Assembly (NCBI GenBank): GCA_028641055.1
Contig: CM054062.1
Coordinates: forward strand, 273,823,349-273,887,348
Reading direction: 5' to 3'
Origin: Alopecurus myosuroides
Taxonomy: Eukaryota; Streptophyta; Magnoliopsida; Poales; Poaceae
Length of the DNA stretch: 64,000 nucleotides
Part shown: piece after piece, positions 37,017 through 49,000 of the stretch
How positions within the stretch are numbered: the stretch's first letter is position 1
Layout of the letters: every line of letters starts with the position of its first letter
The notes under the pieces: generated by a model
Databases searched by the model: none
What the model was told of the DNA's origin: nothing
The model's input: the letters and a program-made list of their open reading frames with translations, nothing else
Position numbers and translations under genes: made by a program

Positions 37017-38600
37017 TGATGGTGCAGATCTTGCACTCGTTGGGATACCCCAAGAGAAGGGTGTGATGAGCACATCGGCAGGAGTTTTCCCCTTAGTTAA
37101 GAACCAAGGTTATCAATCCAGGGGGAGAAAGAGGACCTTCACAAGGTTGATGCCACTGGCGGTGGTGATGGCTCACCGGCGTCAGCAACAACGTGGAACC
37201 TGCACACAACACAACAAAAATACTTTGTCCCAACGGTATTGTGAGGTTGTCAATCTCACCGGTCTTGCTGAAAACAAAGATTAGACGTATAGTGTGGAAT
37301 AATGTATGCTTGCAGTAAGTAAAGAAAGCAGGAAATTGTGGTGGTTTGTTTTAACAGTATAAGAAAATGGACCGGGGTTCATAGGTTCACTAGTGGTGTC
37401 TCTCCATAAAAGATAGCATGCTGGGTGAACAAATTATAGCTGGGCAATTGACAAATAGAGGTTGCACCGTAGTGCACATTCATGACACGATGACTACTCT
37501 GATATTTAGTGCGGGCATTACAAAAATATACATAGACCGTAATCCAACTGCATCTATGACTAATAATCCACCCTCATGTTATCATCCGAACCCCATTAGG
37601 TATTAAGTTGCAAGCAACGGATAACTGCATTAAACAAAGTGCGTAATATAAGCAATGATTGTACACGTGAGCACTCTCACCGCTGTTTTCTCCCTAGTGG
37701 CAACAACACATCCTCCCCCTTCACGTTTCTGTCACTCGAGCAAGGCGAAAAGGAGGCATGAACCCACTATCGAGCATAAATACTCCCTCTTGGAGTTACT
37801 AGCAACTACTTGGCCAGAGCAACCACTAGCAACGAAAAGCATGCAAGATCACAAATAACATATGCAATAAAGACTATAATCAACTTGGCATAAGTTTAAT
37901 ATTCATCAGATCCCAGCAAACACGACACATAGAGTTACATAAGATCAATCTCGATCATGTTAGGCAGCTCACGACATCTAAACATGGATGCATATGAGGA
38001 GAAGACAACCATCTAGCTACTTCTATGGACCCGTAATCCAAGGATGAACTACTCACGCATCACTCCGGAGGCAGGCATGGTGATGTAGAGGCCTCCGGTG
38101 ATAATTTCCTCTCCGGCAGGGTGCCGGAGACAGCTTCAGAACCCCCCTAATCTAGGGTTGACGGTGACGGCGGCTGCGGAACTTTCCGGGGATATTTGAT
38201 CGGGTGTTTAGGGTTTTCCATTCGGGGGGAATAAATAGGCGAAAGGGCAGAGGCGGTGGAGCCCTGGGGGCCCCACACCACCCCCGGCGCGGCTAGGGGC
38301 GCGCGCCACCCCATGGTGTGGGCCCCGTGATGCCCCTCTTCGTCTCCTCTTCGGTCTTCTGGATGCTTCCGGGGAAAATAGGCACTTCGGGCTTTGTGGG
38401 GTCCGATTCCGAGAATATTTCCAGAACAACTTTTCTGAGACCAAAAACAACAGAAAACAGAAAACTGGCAGTTGGCATCTTGTTAATAGGTTAGTTCCGG
38501 AAAACGTGTAAAAATGACATAAACAAGGGAGAAAACATGTAGAAATTGGCATAATATTATCATGGAGCATCAGAAATTATAAATACGTTGGAGACGTATG
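37017..38600 (-). repeat. Athila-type 3' LTR (family A, copy 2)
   Basis: The plus strand begins TGATGGTGCAGATCTTGC at 37017 and runs to about 38600, where the expected ATCA terminus is altered (GTATGGAGC). Collinear with 50941-52525. A TATA-like motif appears as GGAATAAATAGGCG (minus strand CGCCTATTTATTCC) near 38230. Confidence 0.88.
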
Positions 38601-39746
38601 GAGCAAAAACAGGAACATAAAACTAACAGCTCTAATAAGAGATGCATGCAAAACAAGAGCTAAATAAATGCAGCAGTCAGACAAAGAATAAGGATACAAA
38701 GTATTCCCATGAAAAAGCGGAGTGTGTCACTCTCCAATAAAAGAATGCCGGGGTCCAAGCAAGTTTATTGAAAAAGTAAAAACAAACTAAAAGAAAAAAC
38801 AAAACCAAACTGAAAGAAAAAATAAAAGACGCTCCAAGTAAAGCACATAAGATGTGACCGAATAAAAATATAGTTTCACTAGAAGTGACCTGATAATTTG
38901 TCGATGAAGAAGGGGATGCCTTGGGCATCCCCAAGCTTAGACGCTTGAGTCTTCTTGGAATTTGCTGGGATGTACCACCGGGGCATCCCCAATCTTAGGC
39001 CAAGGCATCCCTAAGCTTAGACGCTTGAGTATTCTCGGAATTTGCTGGGATGTACCACCGGGGCATCCCCAATCTTAGGCTTTTCACTCTTCTTGATCAC
39101 ATCATATCATCCTCTTCTCTTGACCCTTCAAAACTTCCTTCACACCAAACTTATCACAATCTTCATTAGCAACGTTAGTGCAATCGAAATAATAAATTCA
39201 CATGGTTCAGTTTCAACACATGTCTAACACTCAAAAACACATTAGCTACTGTCACAACGTCTTTTAAAACTCTTTTTCTCAAAAGAACACCAAAAGAAAG
39301 CGATTAAGATGCAAATGCAATTATTGGCAGAAATCTGTCAAAACAGGACATCAGGTAAAGATGATTTTTCCGAAAATCTTTTTTTTCTCAAATAAAAAAT
39401 TGGTAAACTAAGAAAAGTTTCGTATACAGCCTAGAATTAGGCACAAAAAAACTCAGGTCATTTTGAATTTTCTGTGATTTTATACGGAATAAACAGTGTA
39501 CAGTAGAAATTTGTTTCCTGCGCAGAAATCCGAAATATAGCCTCAACTTTCCACTAGAGGTTTTACTTGGCTCAACAAAAACTCAAAGGAAAATATAAAA
39601 CGGGGTTGCTAAGCAAATAGTCAACACCCAGGTGCAAAGCACACAAAAGAAAACAAAGGAAAACAGGTTGAAAACAACGAAATAAAATGGGTTGTCTCCC
39701 TGTAGCGCTTTTCTTTAACGCCTTTCAGCTAGGCACAGAAAGGAAC
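38601..39746 (-). other. 3' UTR of the gag-protease element, shortened
   Basis: Non-coding sequence downstream of the protease stop. Blocks match the 3' UTR at 9578-9870. The part corresponding to about 9870-11567 of that copy is missing except for a piece matching TTCCTGTTTTTGCTC (10556-10570), so the UTR was cut back by deletions almost to the LTR. Confidence 0.65.
38925..39080. repeat. 80-bp tandem duplication with a palindrome in the 3' UTR
   Basis: Two copies with period 80 (38925-39004 and 39005-39080) share AAGCTTAGACGCTTGAGT and GGGATGTACCACCGGGGC. Directly before them, 38912-38932 is a hairpin-forming palindrome: GGGGATGCC, loop TTG, GGCATCCCC. Confidence 0.85.
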
Positions 39747-41370
39747 TCAAGTATTTTCAAGTGAAGAAGCATCAACATCATAACTTGCTATAATAATAGA
39801 GTCAAAAGGTAGCTTCATCCTCTTTGTAGGAAAGTGTTCCATACCTTTCTTGAGTGGGAATTGATATTTAACAGTCCCCTCTTTCATATCAATAACAACA
39901 CCAACAGTTCTAAGAAAAGGTCTTCCCAAAACAATAGGACAAGAAGCATTGCATTCAATGTTCATAACAACAAAATCAACAGGGACAAGGTTATTATTAA
40001 CCATAATAAGAACATCACCAATTCTACCAAGAGGTTTCTTCTTAGCATTATCAGCAAGATGAACATCCAAATAACAGTGTTCCAACGGTGGTAGATCAAG
40101 CATATCATAAAGCTTTTGAGGCATAACAGAGATACTAGCACCAAGATCACACAAAGCATTGCAATCAAAATAATTTACTTTTATATTAATGATAGGATCC
40201 CAACCATCGTCTAATTTTCTAGGGATAGATGTCTCAAGTTTCAGCTTTTCTTCCCTAACTTTCATGAGAGCATTGGTAATATGTTTAGTAAAGGCCATAT
40301 TCATAGCACTAGCATTGGGACTTCTAGAAATCTTTTGTAGGAACTTAATAACTTCATAGATATTGAAATCATCAAAATCAATATTATCATCAAAAGTAAT
40401 GGGACCATTATCTCCCACATCTATAAAAATTTCAGCACTTTTATCAGAAGCAATTTCAGCAGTTCGAGGCAGTTTAGCATGTTTCACCGAAGGGGTGGAG
40501 TCTATGTTAACACCAACTACTTTACCATTAATAGTAGGAGGTTTACTAGAACTTGGAGCTTCAGTTTTACTAGTGGCTGTGATAGTGCAAACTCTAGCAA
40601 TATTATTCTTTCTAGCCAATTCATCTTCTCTTTCCCACCTAGCACGTAATTCAACCATCAACCTAACATTATTATCAATTCGAACTTGGATGGCATTCAA
40701 AGTTTTACTTTATTTAACATCATGTGGCAAAACCTTCAGTTTTAGAAAATCAACATCAATAGCTAGGCTATCTACTTTAGAGGCAAGAACATCTATTTTA
40801 CCAAGCTTTTCCTCAACGGATTTATTAAAAGCAGTTTGTGTGCTAATAAATTCTCTAAGCATGTTTTCAAGATCAGAGGTAGAGCTTTTATGATTATTGT
40901 AGGAATTTCCATAAGAATTACCATAACCATTATTAGGAGGATAGGGTTTATAATTGTTTCCACCAAAATTATTTCTATAAGCATTGTTGTTTAAATTATT
41001 ATTTCTAATAAAGTTCACATCAACATGATCTTCTTGAGCAACCAAAGAGGCTAAAGGAACATTATTTGGATCAACTTGAGCTTTACCATTAACAAGCATA
41101 AACATAATAGCATCAAGCCTTTCACTCAAAGAGGAGGTTTCCTCAACAGAATTTACCTTCTTACCTTGTGGAGCTCTCTCAGTGTGCCACTCTGAATAAT
41201 TTATCATCATATCATCAAGAAGCTTTGTTACATTGCCCAAAGTGATGGACATAAAGGTACCTCCAGCAGCTGAATCCAATAGGTTCCTTGAGGAGAAATT
41301 CAGTCCTACATAAAAGGTTTGTATAATCATCCAAGTAGTCAGTCCATGAGTGGGACAATTCTTCACCATA

Positions 41371-44300
41371 TGTGACGCCCCGAGACCGGGCACTATGCAG
41401 ATTTCAGCATTCCCGCCAAAATCCACATAATAACCGATTCCAGGTTGCCATTTATGATAACATTACAATAGTTCACGAATATTCCACAATTACAACAGAA
41501 ACAGATAGATACAAGATGACTCAAACGAGCCAGGGTTACAACTGATACATTACAAAGATCCAAATAACAGCGGAAGAAAACAACATAGCGTCCGGCTACG
41601 GACAAGATCCAAATTGGACTAAGAGTCCTGAAGATAACCGAAGGCGTCCAATCCCTGCCCAGGCCAAGCCGGAGGGATTCCCAAGCTAACGTCGTCAGAC
41701 TTCAAACCTGTTGACTGCAATTTGGAATTTGCAGCCACGAAAGAGATTCGTGGGTCAGTACGGTTAAGTACTGGCAAGGGGGATAAAACCCATACTCACA
41801 AGTTACCGGCGTAGCCAGTCATCACAAGATACAAATACCTTAGGATCAACGGAAGGAAAGGGTTATTGCAAATAAGCTACAGCAGGCTGCACTAACCAAC
41901 TACAGAGATTCTATTACTTCCAACTATCAGAAAGGAGATAAGATCGAGTGATAGTAACCAACTGAAAGATAACTTCAAACAAACCCATCCTGGATATCGC
42001 CCCTTATCCGAAGAAGCAATCCGAGGATAACTCACACCGTGGTGTTAAAGATGAGTCAAGTCATTGTGTGAATAATCTATTACTAGTCAAATTATTAGTC
42101 ATTGGGTGTAACATGGTTGATCATTAGGTTTAAGTTGTCCTGAGTACTTGTTAGCCAGTACTTTCACCAAGTAATCCATAACCGCGGAAAACACGGCTTC
42201 TCGAGAAGATTTACCCTGCAGGGGTGCACCATAGTAACCACACTCATGAATATCCCGCCAGATGGAATGCCTCCCACCAAGCGGGGCACTCAACACAATC
42301 CAACCCTTCTTCGCATCAAGCCCAAAGCACCGCGTGCTGTGCGTGCGCGGCTAATCGAGCCCCACGAAGAAAAGGGGACCCTCATAGCACTGGAAGATCA
42401 CGCCGCCCTAAATGCCGACTACGAAAGTTCCACCCGGGTACCAAGGGCTCGCAAGATCATGCATGCAGCAAATGGAAAGCCCGAACTAGTACGGCGATTT
42501 GGACGAGATGCGAATCGAGTCAAACTGAGGGGGAGCCCATACTCCCCAAATGCGGGTAGTGCGCTCATCATGGATCAGTAGACAAGACCCTTTTCCTAAT
42601 TAGGGGGTCGACACTAGCGGGCCTCAAAACCACCCGTGGGCCTCCCGCCGGTGCCTTATCATCAAATTTATTATTAACAGTAACATTAACATGATTGATT
42701 GATTGATTAAACATCGAGCCCCGGAACATAATGGAATAATAACGGAAAGTAACAGGTAACAGACTCGAGCAAAACAACCCTAAGCAAGATAGTAAGACAC
42801 AGGCTCAAGCAAAGGCTATAGGTATGGAAGTGAGGCAATATCAAGGTTAAGGGATTCATGTGATGGGTTCGTAACAGAAACAAGTACTACTAAGGCTAGC
42901 AGAAAAGAACAACGAAAAGAATCGGTAACAAGTGATGAAAAGCAGCCATATGGCAGCAAGTGAGTATACTTGCCTGAGATCCCGCAAGGTAGCAGAACTT
43001 GTCGTTGCTCACATCATCTCAACGTCCTATCCGGGAAGAAGCAACGAACCTCGAACAAACACCGGATGCAACAATTACTACTACGGCAAAAGATCCAGCA
43101 TGATCAAGGTATGGATGCATGACAAGTTTAATAGATGCACCAAAGTAAACTAGTGGATAGGATACACAAGTTTAAATGGATTCCATATGCAAAGATTGCA
43201 TATGGCAAACCCATGCCTTATAGTTGAATTAATTGTTCTAACAATAAGCATCATGTGTAAGTGAGTTAGAATGATGCATGCATGATGAAGAACAAGAAGA
43301 TAACAACATTAAGTGCATTTGGAATGATGGTTAACAATTTTAGAAAACAGTTATCAAGTTTGGAAATTATTGGTACTTAATGAGGTTGAACAAGTAGTGG
43401 TTGTTATCATCAAGTTAAGTTGTTCAAACCAAACAACAAAGTTGATATTTGAAAAGGTTATCAAATTTTAGTTGGATTACATGTTTCACAATTTGAAATT
43501 GGACTTTGGATTAATTATTTATGATTTTAACAATATTAAACAATTTTTAATTGAATTAAACAAGAATTAAATGGTTTAGGCAAATTAAATTATTCAAACC
43601 AGAAAACAAAGTTTATATTTGAATAGGGTATTCAAAATGGTATGGAAAACATATTTTATTTGCCTTATTTGGAAATAGTATGAATTATTTATGAATTGTT
43701 GCAAATTACAAATGAATTATTTGAATTCAAATTTAAATGGCATTTTGAAAATTCAAAACAGGAAACAAATGTGATATTTGAAAAGTTCATGGAATTTTGG
43801 TTGGGATACATATAAAATTTGTATTATTTGGATTTGTAGATTAAAAGTTATAGTTGTTTGATTTTTTAGGGTTCAAATTGTAAAAGGCAGGGGCTAGAAT
43901 GTGAAAGAAATATTGGAACAGGGGCTTCTGTGCAGAACCGGGAAAAGCTAGGGGCCTGGGTGTAAAGTGCGGATCCAGATCTAGATCTGGAGGGGTTTCT
44001 CACCGGTGGTGACCCCAGCCGCTGCCGCTGACGCGCGGGCCCGAGGGCCACGCGGACATCGCAGCGTATGGCAGGTGGGCCGGGTGCGCGACGGAAAAGA
44101 ACGAAAAAAAGATGCCGTCCCCAGGGCTCGAACCGCGGTCGCCTAGTTGCGTGGACGGAACGGTACCAGTGCGGTACGCTGAAGGTTTGGTACAGATTGC
44201 AGCTGTTGTGAGGTTCAGGTAAAGGAAACCGGCCTGCCTCTCGCTGACGAACTGAAGGAAGGAAACCTTCCTCGATCGCTCGCAGGCACGAACGCGGTAG

Positions 44301-45576
44301 CGATCTGCGGCTGGTAGCAAGGTAGCTAGGCACGCTGGGGTCGGGGTTGGATGCGCTGCTGTGGTTGGCGTGCGGGTGCAAGCACAGGAGAAGAAACGAG
44401 GGGGGAGGAAGGGATGCAGGGCGCAACTGCTGCTGATGTCTGACGGACAAACGCAACCAGAACAGGGTAACCGGCGATGAACATGAGAAGAGGGCGGCGA
44501 ATCGGGGCAGTACCTGGCGATGGCGCCTACTGCAAACTTGGAGCTGGAGAGGTGCGGTTTCCATTCCCACGGACGGAGGACCCTCGAGGTGATCATGGCG
44601 GTCGGAGCTAAGGGGGAAAAGATGGTGTTCGGTGGTGGTGATCGAGTGGTTTTCAGAAACAGAGGGAGATGGAGGTGGGTGGCGGCGATGGAGGGAGAGG
44701 AGGAAGGAGTGGTTGGGCTAGGGTTTTGGGAGGTGGGAGGTGGCTTTAAGGGAGGGGAAAGGTGAGGGAAGGGAACATGGCACATGGGGGGAGTTGGTGC
44801 TGCTGCTCTTGCAGAGGGAAAACGACAGAGAGGGGGTGATCGACTGTACGGAGGTGGGGGACGAAGGAGAATGGGCCAGAGGTGAGTGGGCTTGGGGGGA
44901 AGGAAAAGAAAAAGGGTTGGGCCATGCCCTCTCCTTTGCTCTTATTTTTTTTGCATTAGTTGATTTATTTATTTTTTTGTAAAGAATAAAAGAGATAGAG
45001 GGATGGAAAAGGGGTTAGGGTTTTATTTTTTTAGGTTTATAAATACATTTGGTTGTTTTTGCAAAACAGCACATAAAGGTAATGTTAACCAAAATTTAAA
45101 TTGTTGATTTGATTTCTATTTTGTTATTTGAAATTCCAAAGTAAGGTTGGGGGTGGTTTATTCATTGGATTAACATTTTCTTTATTAATTGCAAAGCAGC
45201 AACAAAGGTGGTTTAAATTATTTCCAATAATTTGAAATTATTCATTTGATATTAAAGTGTTGGGTGATTCTCAATTAGGGTTTGGTTTGGGATTTTTTGG
45301 AAAATAAACAAATTTTATTTATTAATCTCAAGCAATTTGCAATCATCATTGACTTTAAAAGTTGGCAAGAATTTGATTTTTAAACCACCATTTGAATCAT
45401 GCCCAAAGATTGAAATGATTTGAAATTTAAGTTTAATTGGAAATTTACCATTAGGGTTTTGAACAACTTAAATTGTTTTGAAGTTTTGATTGGTTTGGAA
45501 AACATGATGCAATGCTTATGGGATGCAGATGATGCAAGCAAAAAGAAAACAAACAGGTAACACCCCAGGTGTTACA
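41371..45576 (-). repeat. LARD 3' LTR
   Basis: 4206 bp. The plus strand starts TGTGACGCCCCGAGACCGG and ends CAGGTGTTACA. AT-rich arms flank a GC-rich island (about 43950-44900). Overlapping open frames in the island (for example 44785-44000 and 44570-43866, minus) are proline/serine-rich without a known domain and are not called as genes. Confidence 0.95.
44104..44134 (-). promoter_or_regulatory. tRNA-like B-box motif followed by a T run in the LARD LTR
   Basis: The minus strand has GGTTCGAGCCC (44124-44134), a match to the Pol III B-box consensus, followed 13 bases on by TTTTTTT (44110-44104), a Pol III-type terminator. The same occurs at 48810-48840. No convincing A box or cloverleaf was found, so no tRNA gene is claimed. 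Confidence 0.3.
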
Positions 45577-46076
45577 GACGACACCACTAACAAGGGATTG
45601 CGCCCTCGCAATCCACCTGCTAACCCGGGAGGGGAAAGAAGTTCGACTATCGATTCTTCGTGCTTCCGGTTGATCTCCTCGACACCACTAACAAGGGCTT
45701 CTCGACACCACTAACAAGGGCTTCTTGCTCGGAGTGACGACGATGTTCTTCCACCAGGAATCTTCCGATGATCGAACCTATTAGGTTAAGGGCTCAGAAA
45801 ACGTCCACCCACGTAGGATCCTGACACTTTGAAAGATAGACAAGGGAGGAAAACTCCAAAACAAATAAGATAGGAGGGGAAATAGAATAGGGGTAAGGAG
45901 AAAAATAAGAATCCTATTGAGACGTTTTCCAAAATAGTTTAGCAGAAATAGTTTTTGACACTCTAGAAACAACGACCGTTAGCGAGGTTATCCTGCAGGC
46001 TTTGCGGACCCGTTGCTTCGATAACCATTCGTATCGAAACAATATCGGGAATCGGAACCAAGGCTCTGATACCATT
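45577..46076 (-). other. LARD internal domain, 500 bp, with short tandem repeats
   Basis: Contains CGACACCACTAACAAGGG three times (45579, 45680, 45703; the last two as adjacent 23-bp units). It has no open frame of note. The polypurine tract expected next to 45577 is not evident. Confidence 0.85.
46063..46074 (-). promoter_or_regulatory. Primer-binding site for initiator tRNA-Met
   Basis: The minus strand reads TGGTATCAGAGC two bases inside the LTR end, the classic plant primer site complementary to the 3' end of tRNA-iMet. It fixes the element's orientation. Confidence 0.93.
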
Positions 46077-49000
46077 TGTGACGCCCCGAGACCGGGCACT
46101 ATGCAGATTTCAGCATTCCCGCCAAAATCCACATAATAACCGATTCCAGGTTGCCATTTATGATAACATTACAATAGTTCACGAATATTCCACAATTACA
46201 ACAGAAACAGATAGATACAAGATGACTCAAACGAGCCAGGGTTACAACTGATACATTACAAAGATCCAAATAACAGCGGAAGAAAACAACATAGCGTCCG
46301 GCTACGGACAAGATCCAAATTGGACTAAGAGTCCTGAAGATAACCGAAGGCGTCCAATCCCTGCCCAGGCCAAGCCGGAGGGATTCCCAAGCTAACGTCG
46401 TCAGACTTCAAACCTGTTGACTGCAATTTGGAATTTGCAGCCACGAAAGAGATTCGTGGGTTAGTACGGTTAAGTACTGGCAAGGGGGATAAAACCCATA
46501 CTCACAAGTTACCGGCGTAGCCAGTCATCACAAGATACAAATACCTTAGGATCAACGGAAGGAAAGGGTTATTGCAAATAAGCTACAGCAGGCTGCACTA
46601 ACCAACTACAGAGATTCTATTACTTCCAACTATCAGAAAGGAGATAAGATCGAGTGATAGTAACCAACTGAAAGATAACTTCAAACAAACCCATCCTGGA
46701 TATCGCCCCTTATCCGAAGAAGCAATCCGAGGATAACTCACACCGTGGTGTTAAAGATGAGTCAAGTCATTGTGTGAATAATCTATTACTAGTCAAATTA
46801 TTAGTCATTGGGTGTAACATGGTTGATCATTAGGTTTAAGTTGTCCTGAGTACTTGTTAGCCAGTACTTTCACCAAGTAATCCATAACCGCGGAAAACAC
46901 GGCTTCTCGAGAAGATTTACCCTGCAGGGGTGCACCATAGTAACCACACTCATGAATATCCCGCCAGATGGAATGCCTCCCACCAAGCGGGGCACTCAAC
47001 ACAATCCAACCCTTCTTCGCATCAAGCCCAAAGCACCGCGTGCTGTGCGTGCGCGGCTAATCGAGCCCCACAAAGAAAAGGGGACCCTCATAGCACTGGA
47101 AGATCACGCCGCCCTAAATGCCGACTACGAAAGTTCCACCCGGGTACCAAGGGCTCGCAAGATCATGCATGCAGCAAATGGAAAGCCCGAACTAGTACGG
47201 CGATTTGGACGAGATGCGAATCGAGTCAAACTGAGGGGGAGCCCATACTCCCCAAATGCGGGTAGTGCGCTCATCATGGATCAGTAGACAAGACCCTTTT
47301 CCTAATTAGGGGGTCGACACTAGCGGGCCTCAAAACCACCCGTGGGCCTCCCGCCGGTGCCTTATCATCAAATTTATTATTAACAGTAACATTACCATGA
47401 TTGATTGATTGATTAAACATCGAGCCCCGGAACATAATGGAATAATAACGGAAAGTAACAGGTAACAGACTCGAGCAAAACAACCCTAAGCAAGATAGTA
47501 AGACACAGGCTCAAGCAAAGGCTATAGGTATGGAAGTGAGGCAATATCAAGGTTAAGGGATTCATGTGATGGGTTCGTAACAGAAACAAGTACTACTAAG
47601 GCTAGCAGAAAAGAACAACGGAAAGAATCGGTAACAAGTGATGAAAAGCAGCCATATGGCAGCAAGTGAGTATACTTGCCTGAGATCCCGCAAGGTAGCA
47701 GAACTTGTCGTTGCTCACATCATCTCAACGTCCTATCCGGGAAGAAGCAACGAACCTCGAACAAACACCGGATGCAACAATTACTACTACGGCAAAAGAT
47801 CCAGCATGATCAAGGTATGGATGCATGACAAGTTTAATAGATGCACCAAAGTAAACTAGTGGATAGGATACACAAGTTTAAATGGATTCCATATGCAAAG
47901 ATTGCATATGGCAAACCCATGCCTTATAGTTGAATTAATTGTTCTAACAATAAGCATCATGTGTAAGTGAGTTAGAATGATGCATGCATGATGAAGAACA
48001 AGAAGATAACAACATTAAGTGCATTTGGAATGATGGTTAACAATTTTAGAAAACAGTTATCAAGTTTGGAAATTATTGGTACTTAATGAGGTTGAACAAG
48101 TAGTGGTTGTTATCATCAAGTTAAGTTGTTCAAACCAAACAACAAAGTTGATATTTGAAAAGGTTATCAAATTTTAGTTGGATTACATGTTCCACAATTT
48201 GAAATTGGACTTTGGATTAATTATTTATGATTTTAACAATATTAAACAATTTTTAATTGAATTAAACAAGAATTAAATGGTTTAGGCAAATTAAATTATT
48301 CAAACCAGAAAACAAAGTTTATATTTGAATAGGGTATTCAAAATGGTATGGAAAACATATTTTATTTGCCTTATTTGGAATTAGTATGAATTATTTATGA
48401 ATTGTTGCAAATTACAAATGAATTATTTGAATTCAAATTTAAATGGCATTTTGAAAATTCAAAACAGGAAACAAATGTGATATTTGAAAAGTTCATGGAA
48501 TTTTGGTTGGGATACATATAAAATTTGTATTATTTGGATTTGTAGATTAAAAGTTATAGTTGTTTGATTTTTTAGGGTTCAAATTGTAAAAGGCAGGGGC
48601 TAGAATGTGAAAGAAATATTGGAACAGGGGCTTCTGTGCAGAACCGGGAAAAGCTAGGGGCCTGGGTGTAAAGTGCGGATCCAGATCTAGATCTGGAGGG
48701 GTTTCTCACCGGTGGTGACCCCAGCCGCTGCCGCTGACGCGCGGGCCCGAGGGCCACGCGGACATCGCAGCGTATGGCAGGTGGGCCGGGTGCGCGACGG
48801 AAAAGAACGAAAAAAAGATGCCGTCCCCAGGGCTCGAACCGCGGTCGCCTAGTTGCGTGGACGGAACGGTACCAGTGCGGTACGCTGAAGGTTTGGTACA
48901 GATTGCAGCTGTTGTGAGGTTCAGGTAAAGGAAACCGGCCTGCCTCTCGCTGACGAACTGAAGGAAGGAAACCTTCCTCGATCGCTCGCAGGCACGAACG

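Noticed and set aside
44104..44170. A tRNA gene on the minus strand of the LARD LTR
   Set aside because: Only a B-box-like T arm and a T run are seen. No acceptor-stem pairing or A box could be found by eye.
44000..44785. 261-codon and overlapping 234-codon open frames in each LARD LTR as protein genes
   Set aside because: Two frames are open together in a GC-rich block, the composition is low-complexity Pro/Ser/Arg, and no domain is visible. Conservation between copies only reflects recent LTR duplication.
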